Source: Mesonia mobilis DSM 19841
Lineage (GTDB): Bacteria; Bacteroidota; Bacteroidia; Flavobacteriales; Flavobacteriaceae
Direction of reading: 5' to 3'
DNA length: 64,000 bases
Assembly: GCF_000423405.1 (NCBI RefSeq)
Contig: NZ_AUHX01000004.1
Span: 300,864-364,863, forward strand
Shown here: positions 1 to 9,229 of the stretch, in pieces
Layout: every line of letters starts with the position of its first letter
Position numbering within the stretch: position 1 is the stretch's first letter
Translations under genes and position numbers: made by a program
The notes under the pieces: model-generated
Seen by the model: only the letters and a program-made list of their open reading frames with translations
Database searches by the model: none
Told to the model about the DNA's origin: nothing

Positions 1-1057
1 TTCCCGGTGCGGCAAACAAATGGTGAGTTTGTAAAATATGTTCAGAAAATTCTTCTGAAGTTTGATAAGCTTCAGGGATTTTTGCCCAAACGAACATCCC
101 TACTAAGTCACGATCTTCTAATTGGCAATCCAGTTTTTCTACTAATTCGATAATTTTAGTTCTTCGGTTTTTATATAAAAAATCTAAGTTTTTAAACCAA
201 TCTTCATTTTCTTTCAACGCAACCGCAACGCCTAACTGAAGAGGTAAAAACATACCGCTATCCATATTGCTTTTTACCTTTAAAATGTGTTGTAAGTTCT
301 CTTGACTTCCTAAAACCGCTCCTACTCGCCAACCGGCCATATTAAAAGTTTTACTCACCGAATTGAGTTCTAATCCCACTTCTTTAGCTCCGGGATAGGC
401 CAATAAACTCTCCGGATTGTCATTCAGAATAAAACTATACGGGTTATCATTGATCAACAAAATATCGTGCTTTTTAGCAAATGCGATCGCATCATGAAAA
501 AGATGCTGACTCGCTTTTACGCCCGTCGGCATATGAGGATAGTTGAGCCACATAATTTTCACTTTGCTTAAATCTTGTTTTTCTAACTCGTTAAAATTAG
601 GCTGCCATTCGTTTTCTTCTTTCAACTCATAAAAAACCGGTTTTGCGCCCACCAATTTCGTCACTGACGTATACGTAGGATAACCCGGATTCGGAATAAG
701 CACCTCATCACCCTCATTTAAAAACGCCATCGAGATATGCATAATCCCTTCTTTGCTTCCTAACAAGGGTAAAATTTCTGTTGCCGCATTAACTTCTACC
801 TGAAATTTTCGTTGGTAGAAATCGGCAAAAGCTTCCCGCAACTCATCGGCACCACGATAACTTTGATATTTGTGCGCGTTTTCTTGCTTGGCAGCCAATT
901 GCATTTGCGCTACCGCATCGTAAGGCGGCGGCAAATCTGGACTACCAATTCCTAAATTGATCACGTCTATTCCGTTTTGCTGCATTTCTTTAATTTCTTG
1001 CAGCTTTCTACTGAAATAGTATTCCTTGATAAACGCTAACCTATTGGCGGGTTTCAT
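1..1057 (-). CDS. PLP-dependent aminotransferase, partial (C-terminus beyond window)
   Basis: The reading frame is open from the ATG at 1057 to the left edge, so about 352 N-terminal residues are visible. It reads as a class I/II (fold type I) aminotransferase. The N-terminus has the GIGSPDLPPP motif, the centre has NYPHMPTGV, and the PLP lysine lies in SVSKTFNMAGWRVG. It most resembles the aspartate/LL-diaminopimelate-type aminotransferases that flavobacteria place next to pheA, where a role in transaminating phenylpyruvate or prephenate is likely (inference). Its start overlaps the end of pheA by 17 bases, so the two genes are translationally coupled in one operon governed by the leader at 1886-2025. 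The exact substrate cannot be told from sequence. Confidence 0.88.
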   Translation of the reverse strand, partial: MKPANRLAFIKEYYFSRKLQEIKEMQQNGIDVINLGIGSPDLPPPYDAVAQMQLAAKQENAHKYQSYRGADELREAFADFYQRKFQVEVNAATEILPLLGSKEGIMHISMAFLNEGDEVLIPNPGYPTYTSVTKLVGAKPVFYELKEENEWQPNFNELEKQDLSKVKIMWLNYPHMPTGVKASQHLFHDAIAFAKKHDILLINDNPYSFILNDNPESLLAYPGAKEVGLELNSVSKTFNMAGWRVGAVLGSQENLQHILKVKSNMDSGMFLPLQLGVAVALKENEDWFKNLDFLYKNRRTKIIELVEKLDCQLEDRDLVGMFVWAKIPEAYQTSEEFSEHILQTHHLFAAPG

Positions 1058-1877
1058 GGTTTTTATTTTTATAGATTCCTAATATTTTATGCGCTTCAGA
1101 AACCTCTTCTAAAGCTTTCATTGCTTCAACAAAAACAGGGAGCTCTTTAAAGGTTACGTCAATAAAAAATGAATACTTCCAAGGTTCATCGACAATGGGT
1201 AACGACTGTATTTTCGTCATATCTAAACCGTAACGATCTAGAATTTGCAAGGCTTTTAGTAAACTTCCTTGTTCGTGTTTCAGAATTAACTTTAATGAAG
1301 CTTTATCGGCTTGTTCAACTTTTTCGCCCTTTTTCGAAATGATTAAAAAACGAGTCGTGTTGGTTTGTTCTGAATGTATATTTTGTGCTAACAAATTCAG
1401 CTTAAAAATTTCAGCAGCTGTTGCACTTGCGATCGCCGCTGTATTTTTTAATCCTTGTTCTGCAATTCTTTTGGCTGCTTCTGCCGTGTCATTATCTTCA
1501 ATTAATTTTATATGCGGGTATTGCTTAAAAAAGTTTTTGCATTGCAACAACGCGATGGGATGCGAATAAACTTCAGTAATGCTTTCTAAAGTTTCACCAG
1601 GTAACGCCATTAAATTCATTTTTACGGGAATGTAATGCTCACCGACTACTTCTAATTCATATTCATCTACATAGGCATAATTGTGCAAAATTGAACCTGC
1701 TGTAGAATTTTCTATCGCCATCACCGCTTTTGTCACCGATTGCTTAGCAACTTGTTCTGCCAATTCTTTAAAACTGGAACACATCGAAACCTGAACTTGT
1801 TCTCCAAAATATTCTCTCGCCACCTGATGATGAAAAGAACCTTCTATGCCTTGAATTGCAATCACTTCGTTATTCAT
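1041..1877 (-). CDS. pheA: Prephenate dehydratase with ACT regulatory domain
   Basis: A 278-residue protein that converts prephenate to phenylpyruvate in phenylalanine synthesis. Residues 1-180 form the periplasmic-binding-like dehydratase fold, with AIENSTAGS near 54-62 and the catalytic TTRF motif at 174-177. Residues ~195-275 are an ACT domain with GSLLKAL and IQSLP, the usual phenylalanine-feedback site (family knowledge). No chorismate mutase domain is fused, unlike enterobacterial PheA, so that activity must lie elsewhere. It is the first structural gene after an aromatic leader peptide and terminator, and it overlaps the downstream aminotransferase by 17 bases. The start is well supported because the terminator ends only about nine bases before it. 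Confidence 0.95.
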   Translation of the reverse strand: MNNEVIAIQGIEGSFHHQVAREYFGEQVQVSMCSSFKELAEQVAKQSVTKAVMAIENSTAGSILHNYAYVDEYELEVVGEHYIPVKMNLMALPGETLESITEVYSHPIALLQCKNFFKQYPHIKLIEDNDTAEAAKRIAEQGLKNTAAIASATAAEIFKLNLLAQNIHSEQTNTTRFLIISKKGEKVEQADKASLKLILKHEQGSLLKALQILDRYGLDMTKIQSLPIVDEPWKYSFFIDVTFKELPVFVEAMKALEEVSEAHKILGIYKNKNHETRQ

Positions 1878-1885
1878 TTTTTATC

Positions 1886-1919
1886 AAAAAAAAATCCCGA
1901 TAAAAATTTATCGGGATTT
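1886..1919 (-). terminator. Attenuator terminator in the pheA leader
   Basis: A perfect 12-bp stem (1892-1903 with 1908-1919) with a 4-base loop is followed, reading on the minus strand, by nine T residues (1886-1894, partly in the stem). It ends immediately before the pheA start at 1877, so it must be bypassed for pheA to be transcribed. Its first arm contains TCCCGA, which can pair instead with TCGGGA at 1959-1964 in the leader ORF, giving an antiterminator. Confidence 0.85.
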
Positions 1920-1947
1920 CAAGTATTACTTTATAATGTTGAAGTAT

Positions 1948-2025
1948 TTACATAGCGCTCCCGACTCTATTTCTAATAAAGAAATAAAAGTAAAAATAAG
2001 CGTTCCAAGTAAATACGTTTTTCAT
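1948..2025 (-). CDS. Aromatic leader peptide (pheL-like) controlling pheA
   Basis: A 25-codon ORF beginning with ATG at 2025 and ending with TAA at 1950-1948. Residues 10-16 are YFYFYFF, seven aromatic codons in a row, with a further Phe at 5 and Trp at 7. Such a run is the hallmark of leader peptides that sense charged tRNA. Codons 21-23 (GTC GGG AGC) contain the strand that can pair with the first arm of the terminator at 1886-1919. Stalling at the aromatic run would leave that strand free and allow antitermination. A ribosome reaching the stop codon would cover it and permit termination. No homology is claimed. The call rests on codon content, position and pairing logic. Confidence 0.85.
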   Translation of the reverse strand: MKNVFTWNAYFYFYFFIRNRVGSAM

Positions 2026-2043
2026 CTTGTCTTAAATGTTCGA

Positions 2044-2072
2044 CTAAATTATAATTTAATTTTTACAAACAA
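2044..2072 (-). promoter_or_regulatory. Candidate promoter for the pheA operon
   Basis: Reading the minus strand, TTG (2072-2070) is followed after 18 bases by TAATTTAG (2051-2044), one mismatch from the Bacteroidota -7 consensus TAnnTTTG. It lies just upstream of the leader ATG at 2025, the expected position for an attenuated transcript. Confidence 0.4.
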
Positions 2073-2159
2073 AATGTTTTTTGGTTTTTATTGAAAATTG
2101 ATAATGAAATTCCGAATCGAGTCCATAATGACGCCGGAATATTTTCATCTTTCTTATGT

Positions 2160-2200
2160 ATTATCATATTTAGAATGTCACGCTGAGCTCGTTGAAGTGT
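2160..2200. repeat. Degenerate copy of the GCTGA-type intergenic palindrome
   Basis: In the gap between the pheA leader and gldA, the stretch reading gtcacgctgagctcgttgaa resembles one half of the dispersed palindromes at 3206-3224, 6440-6460 and 53989-54009. The rest of the 2100-2260 gap shows no gene. Confidence 0.35.
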
Positions 2201-2261
2201 TGTATCAATGAAAACAATTCAACTTTTAAACTGAAAAACAACTTTAGCAGTAAGAATTATT

Positions 2262-2269
2262 TATTTTTG
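2262..2269 (+). promoter_or_regulatory. Candidate -7 element for gldA
   Basis: TATTTTTG matches the TAnnTTTG consensus and lies 18 bases before the gldA ATG. No clear TTG is seen at the right distance upstream, so this is weak. Confidence 0.35.
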
Positions 2270-2287
2270 AGATTAAATTGAATAACT

Positions 2288-3190
2288 ATGGGTATTGAAG
2301 TAAATGGCATTTCTAAATTTTATGGAGAGCAGCAGGCGCTAAAAGAGATTTCTTTTGAAATTAATACCGGCGAGATTGTAGGTTTTTTAGGTCCGAATGG
2401 CGCCGGAAAATCGACGACCATGAAAATTTTAACCGGATATTTACCGGCTTCAGAAGGGATCGCCAAAGTTAACGGACTCGATATTACGACCGATAAACTT
2501 AAACTTCAGCAACAAATTGGTTATTTACCGGAACACAACCCATTATACTTAGAAATGTATGTGCGAGAATATTTAGCATTCAATGCCAAAGTGTACAAAA
2601 CGCCCAAAGAAGAAATTGAAAACGTAATTGAATTAACCGGTTTAACTCCGGAAGCCAATAAAAAAATCGGCGAACTTTCTAAAGGTTATCGCCAGCGAGT
2701 AGGTTTGGCGAATGCCTTATTACACAATCCCAGCGTACTTATTTTAGATGAACCAACCACAGGTTTAGATCCGAATCAATTAATAGAGATTCGTGAACTC
2801 ATCAAAAAAATCGGTAAAGAAAAAACCATTTTCTTATCGACGCATATTATGCAAGAGGTAGAAGCGGTTTGCGATCGCGTAATAATCATTAATAACGGTA
2901 AAATTGTTGCCGATAAAAAACTGAAAGAACTTACTGAAGATAACGAACAAGTGGTGGTTGTAGAGTTTGATTATCGTGTAGAAACTGTTGCTTTGCAGCG
3001 TTTACCCCAAATTAAAGAGGTAAAAAACCCGGCTGGTTTTGTGTACGAAATCACTTTTGAAACTTCTAAAGATATGCGTTCTGTCGTGTTTGATTTTGCT
3101 CACGATAACGGACTTAAAATTCTTCAGCTTCACCAAAAGCATAAAAACTTAGAAGAATTGTTTAGAGATTTGACGAAGAAACAGGAATAA
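2288..3190 (+). CDS. gldA: Gliding-motility ABC transporter ATP-binding subunit GldA
   Basis: A 300-residue ABC ATPase. The Walker A motif GPNGAGKST is at ~35-43, the signature LSKGYRQRVGLA is near 131, and Walker B with D-loop (LILDEPTTGLDPNQ) is near 151-164, followed by the switch histidine in LSTHIMQEV. The length and N-terminus (MGIEVNGISKFYGEQQAL) match GldA of flavobacteria, which acts with the membrane proteins GldF and GldG. Neither partner is next to it, which is usual for this gene. GldA/F/G are linked to gliding and T9SS function in Flavobacterium johnsoniae, consistent with the two T9SS-sorted proteins in this window. It is monocistronic here. Confidence 0.88.
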   Translation: MGIEVNGISKFYGEQQALKEISFEINTGEIVGFLGPNGAGKSTTMKILTGYLPASEGIAKVNGLDITTDKLKLQQQIGYLPEHNPLYLEMYVREYLAFNAKVYKTPKEEIENVIELTGLTPEANKKIGELSKGYRQRVGLANALLHNPSVLILDEPTTGLDPNQLIEIRELIKKIGKEKTIFLSTHIMQEVEAVCDRVIIINNGKIVADKKLKELTEDNEQVVVVEFDYRVETVALQRLPQIKEVKNPAGFVYEITFETSKDMRSVVFDFAHDNGLKILQLHQKHKNLEELFRDLTKKQE

Positions 3191-3193
3191 ATC

Positions 3194-3234
3194 TTAAGGA
3201 TGAGACCCTGAATCAAGTTCAGGGTGACGCCAGC
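3194..3234. repeat. Dispersed palindrome (CCCTGAA/TTCAGGG)
   Basis: CCCTGAA (3206-3212), a 5-base loop and TTCAGGG (3218-3224) lie directly after gldA. The same design, X-CTGAA-TCAAG-TTCAG-X flanked by gatg and tgacg, recurs at 6440-6460 and, as GCTGAG-CTTGA-CTCAGC, at 53989-54009. It may act as a terminator or transcript end for gldA, but has no T-run. Confidence 0.6.
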
Positions 3235-3278
3235 TTCATTATCGATTATTACAGAGATTTTAATCAAACCTAAAACCG

Positions 3279-4028
3279 CTACTCAAAGATCAATCTTCCA
3301 GTATACAATTCTTCTACCTCAACTTCGGGAGGATGGTTTTTCGCGATAAGATCTCCGGTGTTGTAGAGTGTTCCCGTTAAGGATTGCTGCGGATTGACGA
3401 TCATTTTATTTGAACCGCGGTGATAAACATTAATGTGTTGCGCGATTAAATGTTCTCCTTCAAAACGCCCGTCGCCATTGTAAAAACCAATTTGTAGATT
3501 TTCAACTTGGCCCGATAAAAAATAGTCGCTTAAATTGTTGTTCACTATGGTGATTTGCTCTGAATTGAGTTGAAGCTGAAAATCGCCATTCGTATAATAA
3601 TCGCTGTTTCCTTCAGCATCTTCAGAAACTAAAGTTAAGTTGGAATATGGCAATTCATTGGTGCTTTCTACGGTAAACTGACTACCATTTCTTAAATAAC
3701 TCAATTGCGGAAGTGTTACATAAACTCGCGTCGCATCATATTCTCGAAAGAAATTACATGTATTGTTATTTTTAAGATGAAGCCGATTTTCACGGACTTC
3801 AAACGAAATATCGTTCACTAAATTTTCTCCGGTTTCTAAACGTATTTCTTGCGTTTCGCCATAAGTAAGAAAAAGTTTGATTCCGCCATAAACGGTAATT
3901 TCTTCAAAATTTTCCAATTCAATTTCTTTAATTACACTTCTTCCTTCGACTTGAAGACAATCGTTCGCTTCTTCCGAATCGCAGGAAAAAAAGAAAATAA
4001 TACTTATATAGAAAAAAAGCTTTTTCAT
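3279..4028 (-). CDS. Lipoprotein with head-GIN domain (DUF2807)
   Basis: A 249-residue protein with a lipoprotein signal (hydrophobic stretch ending in FFFSC, acylated Cys at ~16). The mature part reads as a DUF2807 'head GIN' beta-solenoid: short hydrophobic beta strands with repeated asparagines, starting at FEEITVYGGIKLFLTYG and running through LPQLSYLRNGSQFTVES. The function of this family is unknown beyond a surface or periplasmic location. Its first codon overlaps the stop of the upstream PagL-like gene by four bases (ATGA), so the two are co-translated. Confidence 0.8.
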   Translation of the reverse strand: MKKLFFYISIIFFFSCDSEEANDCLQVEGRSVIKEIELENFEEITVYGGIKLFLTYGETQEIRLETGENLVNDISFEVRENRLHLKNNNTCNFFREYDATRVYVTLPQLSYLRNGSQFTVESTNELPYSNLTLVSEDAEGNSDYYTNGDFQLQLNSEQITIVNNNLSDYFLSGQVENLQIGFYNGDGRFEGEHLIAQHINVYHRGSNKMIVNPQQSLTGTLYNTGDLIAKNHPPEVEVEELYTGRLIFE

Positions 4029-5128
4029 AATCGATAGCCTATTCCAAATTCGACCGCTTCTGCTTTTGCCGCATGAGATTTTACAGAAACACTTCCGAAG
4101 AAATTTTTAAATAATTCTCGCTGAATCCCTGCTCTTAAATAAGTTCGCCCTTCAAAATCGTAAGGATAATACACGTAATATCCTAAATTACCGAAAATAG
4201 AAGTTTTCCCTAAATGTAATTGATAACCGGTAAAAACGCCAACACGTGTTGAACTTTCATCGCCTTGTAAACCATCTTCAGGATAAGCGATCGAACGATA
4301 ATAAATGAGTTCTTCTAACATCGGTGAAAGAAAAACCTCGCTCCCTAAATGCACTGAACTTTTATAAGAAACGCGTTTGTCGAGATAGGTTCCTAAAATA
4401 TAAAACGGAAATTGATCCATCCCAATCACATCACTGGTTTGAACGCCACCTTTCAACGTAAAATTTAAATGAATAGGTTCTGAATAATTCGTAATTGAAC
4501 GTTCGGTTTGGTAATGAAATTCTTCGTCGTGATCAAGTTGGTAATTCAATCCTAAATTAATGGAGAACGTATTGGTACTAGTGTTGGGCGCTTTAAAATT
4601 TCCGTTAGAATAATGAATTAAATTAATGCCTCCTTGCACGCCAAAACCTTTAAACAAATTCTTTTTACTGAAGTTGAGCAGCAAATAAGTCGAGGCCAAC
4701 AAATGCGTTCCGTAAGCGATATTTTCATAATTAGCATCAGGATCGTACGGATCGGTATTATAGCTAACTCCTTGCCCAACGCGCAAGAGTAAATAGCGAT
4801 TTAGAAAATAAAAATTGTAATGCGCATAAATCCCGATGTGATCTCCTAAATTAGGATTCGCCATATCTTGATAGATCAACGAAGCACCGAGATCTGGAAA
4901 ATTAAAATGTCGCTGCCACTCTTTTTCGCCAAAGGTTTTCTGATTATAACTAAAAATAAATCCTTGCGGATGACCGGTGATTAAATGACCAATATCTTTG
5001 TTGTGCTCTACAATATTTCCGTAGAAATAATTAAAATCTAGGTCATATTTTTTGGGATTCGCCTCTTCCTGAGCTTGCCCTAAAAAACAGCTCAAACCTA
5101 AAAACACACCTAAAATTTTGTTGATCAT
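4025..5128 (-). CDS. PagL-like acyloxyacyl hydrolase, outer-membrane barrel
   Basis: A 367-residue protein with a Sec signal peptide (cleavage near GQAQ, ~20) and many amphipathic beta strands. It matches the lipid A 3-O-deacylase (PagL) type family found in Bacteroidota. The segment GINLIHYSNGNFKAPN near residues 168-183 carries the His-x-Ser-Asn motif of the PagL catalytic site, and the chain ends in a barrel strand (EFGIGYRL). It is longer than Pseudomonas PagL (~170 residues), as usual for flavobacterial members. It likely trims lipid A acyl chains in the outer membrane (inference). It is coupled to the downstream head-GIN lipoprotein. Confidence 0.75.
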   Translation of the reverse strand: MINKILGVFLGLSCFLGQAQEEANPKKYDLDFNYFYGNIVEHNKDIGHLITGHPQGFIFSYNQKTFGEKEWQRHFNFPDLGASLIYQDMANPNLGDHIGIYAHYNFYFLNRYLLLRVGQGVSYNTDPYDPDANYENIAYGTHLLASTYLLLNFSKKNLFKGFGVQGGINLIHYSNGNFKAPNTSTNTFSINLGLNYQLDHDEEFHYQTERSITNYSEPIHLNFTLKGGVQTSDVIGMDQFPFYILGTYLDKRVSYKSSVHLGSEVFLSPMLEELIYYRSIAYPEDGLQGDESSTRVGVFTGYQLHLGKTSIFGNLGYYVYYPYDFEGRTYLRAGIQRELFKNFFGSVSVKSHAAKAEAVEFGIGYRL

Positions 5129-5150
5129 ATCCGCAAAAATAGCAGAATTA

Positions 5151-6107
5151 TTAAAACAACTCTCCTGCTATTTTCTGAATGTTATCACTTTTCCCCATCG
5201 AATAATAATGCAATACCGGCGCGCCGCCTTTAATGAGTTCTTTACTTTGTTGTATGCACCACTCTACTCCGACTTGACGAACTTCTTCTTTACTTTTGCA
5301 TTTAAGCACTTCTAGCGTTAATTCATCGGGAAGATCTACGTGAAAACGATGCGGCAAAATTGAAAGTTGCTTTTTTGTAGCCAAAGGTTTTAGTCCGGGA
5401 ATTATAGGAACAGTGATTCCTGCTTTCCTGCATTTATCGACAAATTCAAAATACTTTTTATTATCAAAAAACATTTGCGTGACCACATAACAAGCTCCGG
5501 CATCTACTTTTTCTTTTAGACGTAACACGTCCTGATCTAAACTTGGCGCTTCCATATGTTTTTCAGGATAACCGGCAACGCCAATGCAAAAATTGGTTTT
5601 GCTTTTATTTAATAATTCTTCATCTAAATATTCACCTTTGTTTAACCCCACAATTTGCTTTACCAAATCTTTTGCATACGTATGTCCTTCTTTTTCTGCG
5701 GAAAAATAAGTTTCATTTTTTACCGCATCACCACGTAAAGCCAAGACATTATCGATGCCTAAAAAGTCGAGATCTATTAAAAAATTCTCGGTATCTTCTT
5801 TGGTAAAACCGCCACATAAAATGTGTGGCACGGCATCGACTTCGTATTTATTTTGTATCGCGGCACAAATCCCAACGGTTCCCGGTCGTTTTCGCACTAC
5901 TTTTTTCTGCAGTAAACCACCCGAAAGCTCTTTATAAACATATTCTTCCCGATGATAAGTAACATCGATAAACGGAGGTTTAAATTCCATTAACGGATCG
6001 ATATGATCAAAAATCGACTGAATATTTTGCCCTTTTAATGGCGGTAAAATCTCGAAAGAGAATAAGGTTTTTTCTGCTGCTTTTTTTATATGGTCTACTA
6101 CTTTCAT
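5151..6107 (-). CDS. metF: 5,10-methylenetetrahydrofolate reductase
   Basis: A 318-residue FAD-dependent TIM-barrel enzyme that makes 5-methyl-THF for methionine synthase. FSFEILPP near residue 17 carries the catalytic Glu of MetF, DVTYHREEY follows at ~48, and NVLALRGD near 139 is the FAD/folate-binding segment. Length is slightly above the E. coli enzyme (296). It lies downstream of the split metH genes on the same strand, separated by 376 bases filled with dispersed repeats, so it may be transcribed from the metH promoter or from its own. No riboswitch is visible directly upstream. Confidence 0.95.
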   Translation of the reverse strand: MKVVDHIKKAAEKTLFSFEILPPLKGQNIQSIFDHIDPLMEFKPPFIDVTYHREEYVYKELSGGLLQKKVVRKRPGTVGICAAIQNKYEVDAVPHILCGGFTKEDTENFLIDLDFLGIDNVLALRGDAVKNETYFSAEKEGHTYAKDLVKQIVGLNKGEYLDEELLNKSKTNFCIGVAGYPEKHMEAPSLDQDVLRLKEKVDAGACYVVTQMFFDNKKYFEFVDKCRKAGITVPIIPGLKPLATKKQLSILPHRFHVDLPDELTLEVLKCKSKEEVRQVGVEWCIQQSKELIKGGAPVLHYYSMGKSDNIQKIAGELF

Positions 6108-6119
6108 TTTTGGTTTTAC

Positions 6120-6245
6120 TTTTTATCTCGTTATCTCGTACTTGATCCGGGATCTCATCCTATTTTTTCAACTTAAATTTCACTCTAATTCTCTAGATGC
6201 GATGCTGAAATCTAAAATTCAACCTAGTTAATCAAGTTCAGCATA
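6120..6245. repeat. Degenerate intergenic repeat material upstream of metF
   Basis: This part of the 6108-6483 gap holds fragments such as tgatccgggatctcatcc (6149-6166) and a broken palindrome ending in tcaagttcagcata. They resemble the copies at 6369-6402 and 6433-6466. No gene is seen in it. Confidence 0.5.
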
Positions 6246-6259
6246 TAGTTTTGTTCTTT

Positions 6260-6357
6260 TGGACGCATCCCTATCGGGTCGGGCTATTCGCTATATCTTT
6301 TTCAACTTCCTGCGAAGGCAGGAATCTAAAAAAGGATGCCGCTGCTATCCCTTGCGC
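6260..6357 (+). repeat. Dispersed ~100-bp repeat, copy 1 (TATCGGGTCGGGCT type)
   Basis: The copy begins ggacgcatccctatcgggtc, continues with a Gly-Cys-rich segment, tctttttcaa and a cctgc/gcagg hairpin, and ends atcccttgcgc. Copies 2 (21637-21779) and 3 (50142-50234, minus strand) share the same ordered blocks. It sits between metF and metH. Confidence 0.7.
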
Positions 6358-6368
6358 TTTTCTAAATC

Positions 6369-6470
6369 GTCATCCCGGACGTGATCCAAGGATCTCATCC
6401 TTTTTTAAATTTAAATTTCTCACTAATGCTCTAGATGCGATGCTGAATCAAGTTCAGCATGACGTTCCTT
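6369..6470. repeat. Two dispersed palindrome-type repeats before metH
   Basis: First is cgtcatcccggacgtgatcc (6369-6388) followed by aaggatctcatcc. Then comes the clean palindrome ATGCTGAA-tcaag-TTCAGCAT at 6440-6460, flanked by ctagatgc and gacgttcc. Both belong to the family seen at 3206-3224 and 53989-54009. Confidence 0.6.
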
Positions 6471-6483
6471 TTAAATAAATTTT

Positions 6484-9222
6484 CTAAGCCAAATTCGGGC
6501 TTAACCATTTTTCAGCTTCTTGATAAGTGATTCCTTTTCGTTTCGCAAAATCTTCTACCTGATCGGGTTTTACTTTTCCTAATCCAAAATAGCGAGCTTC
6601 AGGATGCGCAAAATAATAACCGCTCACACTCGCTGCCGGCCACATCGCTAAACTTTCGGTAAGCTTTACACCAATGTTTTCTTCCACGCTCAGCAGTTTC
6701 CAAATGCTCAATTTTTCTAAATGATCGGGACATGCAGGATAGCCCGGTGCGGGACGAATACCTTTGTACGATTCTTTGATCAATTCAGCATTCGACAGAT
6801 TTTCGTCTTTTGCGTAACCCCAATTTTGTGTACGGACTTGCCAATGCAGATATTCTGCAAAAGCTTCTGCCAAACGATCGGCCAACGCTTTTACCATAAT
6901 CGAATTGTAATCGTCTAAATTCTTTTCAAATTCATTCGCTAATTCTTGAGTTCCGAAGCCGGTGGTTACACAAAAACATCCGATATAATCTTGAATTTCA
7001 GTTTCTTTTGGCGCTATAAAATCGGCTAGCGCAAAATTAGGTTTGCCTTTGTATTTTTTGAGCTGTTGTCGCAGCGTTCTAAACCGAATAATTTCTGCTG
7101 AAGTTTCAGGATCTTGAACTGAAATATCGTCGTCTTCTACTGTATTTGCCGGGAACAAACCAAAGACTGCTTTCGCTTTTAATTGTTGCTGCTGAATAAT
7201 TTCTGTAAGCATTTTTTCAGCATCTTCAAATAAATTGGTGGCTTGTTGACCAACGACCTCATCTTCTAAAATCTCCGGAAATTTTCCGTGAAGATCCCAG
7301 CTTCTAAAAAAAGGCGTCCAATCGATAAACTCCTTCAATTTGTTCAACTCGAAATCTTCAATCACTTGAACACCTAATTGATGAGGTTGAATAATATCTT
7401 CAGCTTTCCAATCAATTTGAAATTTGTTTTCTCGAGCTTCAGCAATCGTTAAATATTCTTTCTTTTTAGTTCGGCTTAGAAACTTCTCCCTGAATTCAGC
7501 ATAATCAAGTTTTAGATCGGTTTTATATTTTGTCGCGGTTTCTTTTTGCAGTAAATTCCCTACCACAGTTACGGCACGAGAAGCATCGTTTACGTGAACG
7601 ACTGCGTGCTGATATTCTGCATCGATTTTCACCGCCGTATGTGCTTTTGAGGTTGTCGCGCCACCAATTAACAAAGGAACTTCAAAATCTTGGCGCTGCA
7701 TTTCTTTGGCAAGAAAAACCATCTCGTCTAATGAAGGCGTGATCAATCCGCTTAAACCTATAATATCGACTTGTTGGTCTTTGGCTTCAGCTATGATTTT
7801 TTCCGGCGGAACCATAACTCCTAAATCGATAATTTCATAATTATTACAAGCGAGAACCACGCTTACAATATTTTTCCCGATATCGTGTACATCGCCTTTT
7901 ACGGTCGCCATCAAAATTTTCCCGGCACCACTTTTTTCATCTTCAGAAGGCGGATTTTTCAATTTTTCTTCTTCAATATAAGGTAATAAATAGGCAACGG
8001 CTTTTTTCATTACTCGAGCAGATTTCACCACTTGCGGAAGGAACATTTTTCCGCTTCCGAAGAGATCTCCTACGACATTCATTCCCGTCATTAAATGACC
8101 TTCGATCACTTGAATCGGCTTTTCTGATTGCTGCCGAGCTTCTTCAACATCTTCTAAAATATAGGTGTCGATCCCTTTAACTAAAGCACGTGTGATTCGG
8201 TCTTGCAAAGCCTCTTCTCGCCAAGACAGATCGACCTTATTTTTTTCTGACTTATTATTTTTTACCGTTTCTGCAAACTCCAATAAACGTTCTGTAGAAT
8301 CATCGCGACGGTCGAGCATCACATCTTCCACGTGTTCTAATAAATCTTTAGGAATATCGTCGTAAACCTGTAGCATTGTTGGGTTCACGATACCGATATT
8401 CATCCCGGCTTGGATGGCGTGGTATAAAAATACCGAATGCATTGCTTCCCGAACAGTATTATTCCCGCGGAAAGAAAAAGAAATATTACTCACGCCGCCG
8501 CTGACGCTCACATACGGAAGATTTTCTTTTACCCAACGCGTAGCTTCAATAAAATCGATCGCATTTTTTCGGTGTTCATCCATTCCCGTTGCGACCGGAA
8601 AAATGTTTAGATCGAAGATGATATCTTCCGGAGGGAAGTTCACTTTTTTCACCAATAGATCGTAAGATCGTTGTGCAATTTCGATGCGACGGTCATAATT
8701 ATCGGCTTGCCCAACTTCATCAAAAGCCATCACAATTACCGCAGCTCCGTAACGTTTGATCTTCTTGGCGTGAAGTAAAAACTCTTCTTCACCTTCTTTT
8801 AGCGAAATTGAATTCACCACACATTTTCCTTGAACTACTTGCAAACCGGCTTCGATAATTTCCCATTTAGAGCTATCGATCATGATCGGCACACGAGAAA
8901 TATCGGGTTCTGAAACGATTAAATTTAAAAAATTTACCATCGCTTCTTTCCCATCGATCAGACCATCGTCCATATTTATATCGATAATCTGTGCGCCACC
9001 TTCTACCTGATCGCGGGCGATGGCTAAAGCTTCATCGAACTTTTCTTCTTTAATGAGTCTTAGAAATTTTCGGGAACCCGCTACATTGGTTCGCTCACCG
9101 ACATTCACAAAATTACTTTCGGGAGTGATGACCAAAGGTTCTAAACCGGATAGTTTTAGCGGACGAAAATTTGAGTCAGTTTCAGTATTATGCTTATGTT
9201 CTATCGCTGTAGATAAATTCAT
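6484..9222 (-). CDS. metH: Cobalamin-dependent methionine synthase, pterin/B12/activation modules
   Basis: A 912-residue protein holding three of the four MetH modules. Residues ~25-320 are the pterin-binding domain ([16 protein letters not shown] near 40, then [12 protein letters not shown]). The four-helix cap and cobalamin domain contain [13 protein letters not shown] with the axial histidine, and [13 protein letters not shown]. The C-terminal ~330 residues are the SAM-binding reactivation domain with [12 protein letters not shown]. The homocysteine-binding module is missing here and is supplied by the separate upstream gene at 9230-10237, seven bases away. A split MetH is known in Bacteroidota. 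The transcript starts behind a SAM-I riboswitch. Confidence 0.95.
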   Translation of the reverse strand: MNLSTAIEHKHNTETDSNFRPLKLSGLEPLVITPESNFVNVGERTNVAGSRKFLRLIKEEKFDEALAIARDQVEGGAQIIDINMDDGLIDGKEAMVNFLNLIVSEPDISRVPIMIDSSKWEIIEAGLQVVQGKCVVNSISLKEGEEEFLLHAKKIKRYGAAVIVMAFDEVGQADNYDRRIEIAQRSYDLLVKKVNFPPEDIIFDLNIFPVATGMDEHRKNAIDFIEATRWVKENLPYVSVSGGVSNISFSFRGNNTVREAMHSVFLYHAIQAGMNIGIVNPTMLQVYDDIPKDLLEHVEDVMLDRRDDSTERLLEFAETVKNNKSEKNKVDLSWREEALQDRITRALVKGIDTYILEDVEEARQQSEKPIQVIEGHLMTGMNVVGDLFGSGKMFLPQVVKSARVMKKAVAYLLPYIEEEKLKNPPSEDEKSGAGKILMATVKGDVHDIGKNIVSVVLACNNYEIIDLGVMVPPEKIIAEAKDQQVDIIGLSGLITPSLDEMVFLAKEMQRQDFEVPLLIGGATTSKAHTAVKIDAEYQHAVVHVNDASRAVTVVGNLLQKETATKYKTDLKLDYAEFREKFLSRTKKKEYLTIAEARENKFQIDWKAEDIIQPHQLGVQVIEDFELNKLKEFIDWTPFFRSWDLHGKFPEILEDEVVGQQATNLFEDAEKMLTEIIQQQQLKAKAVFGLFPANTVEDDDISVQDPETSAEIIRFRTLRQQLKKYKGKPNFALADFIAPKETEIQDYIGCFCVTTGFGTQELANEFEKNLDDYNSIMVKALADRLAEAFAEYLHWQVRTQNWGYAKDENLSNAELIKESYKGIRPAPGYPACPDHLEKLSIWKLLSVEENIGVKLTESLAMWPAASVSGYYFAHPEARYFGLGKVKPDQVEDFAKRKGITYQEAEKWLSPNLA

Positions 9223-9229
9223 TTTTGTA

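Noticed and set aside
6251..6478. A 75-codon plus-strand frame upstream of metH
   Set aside because: It consists entirely of dispersed repeat sequence in the metF-metH gap.
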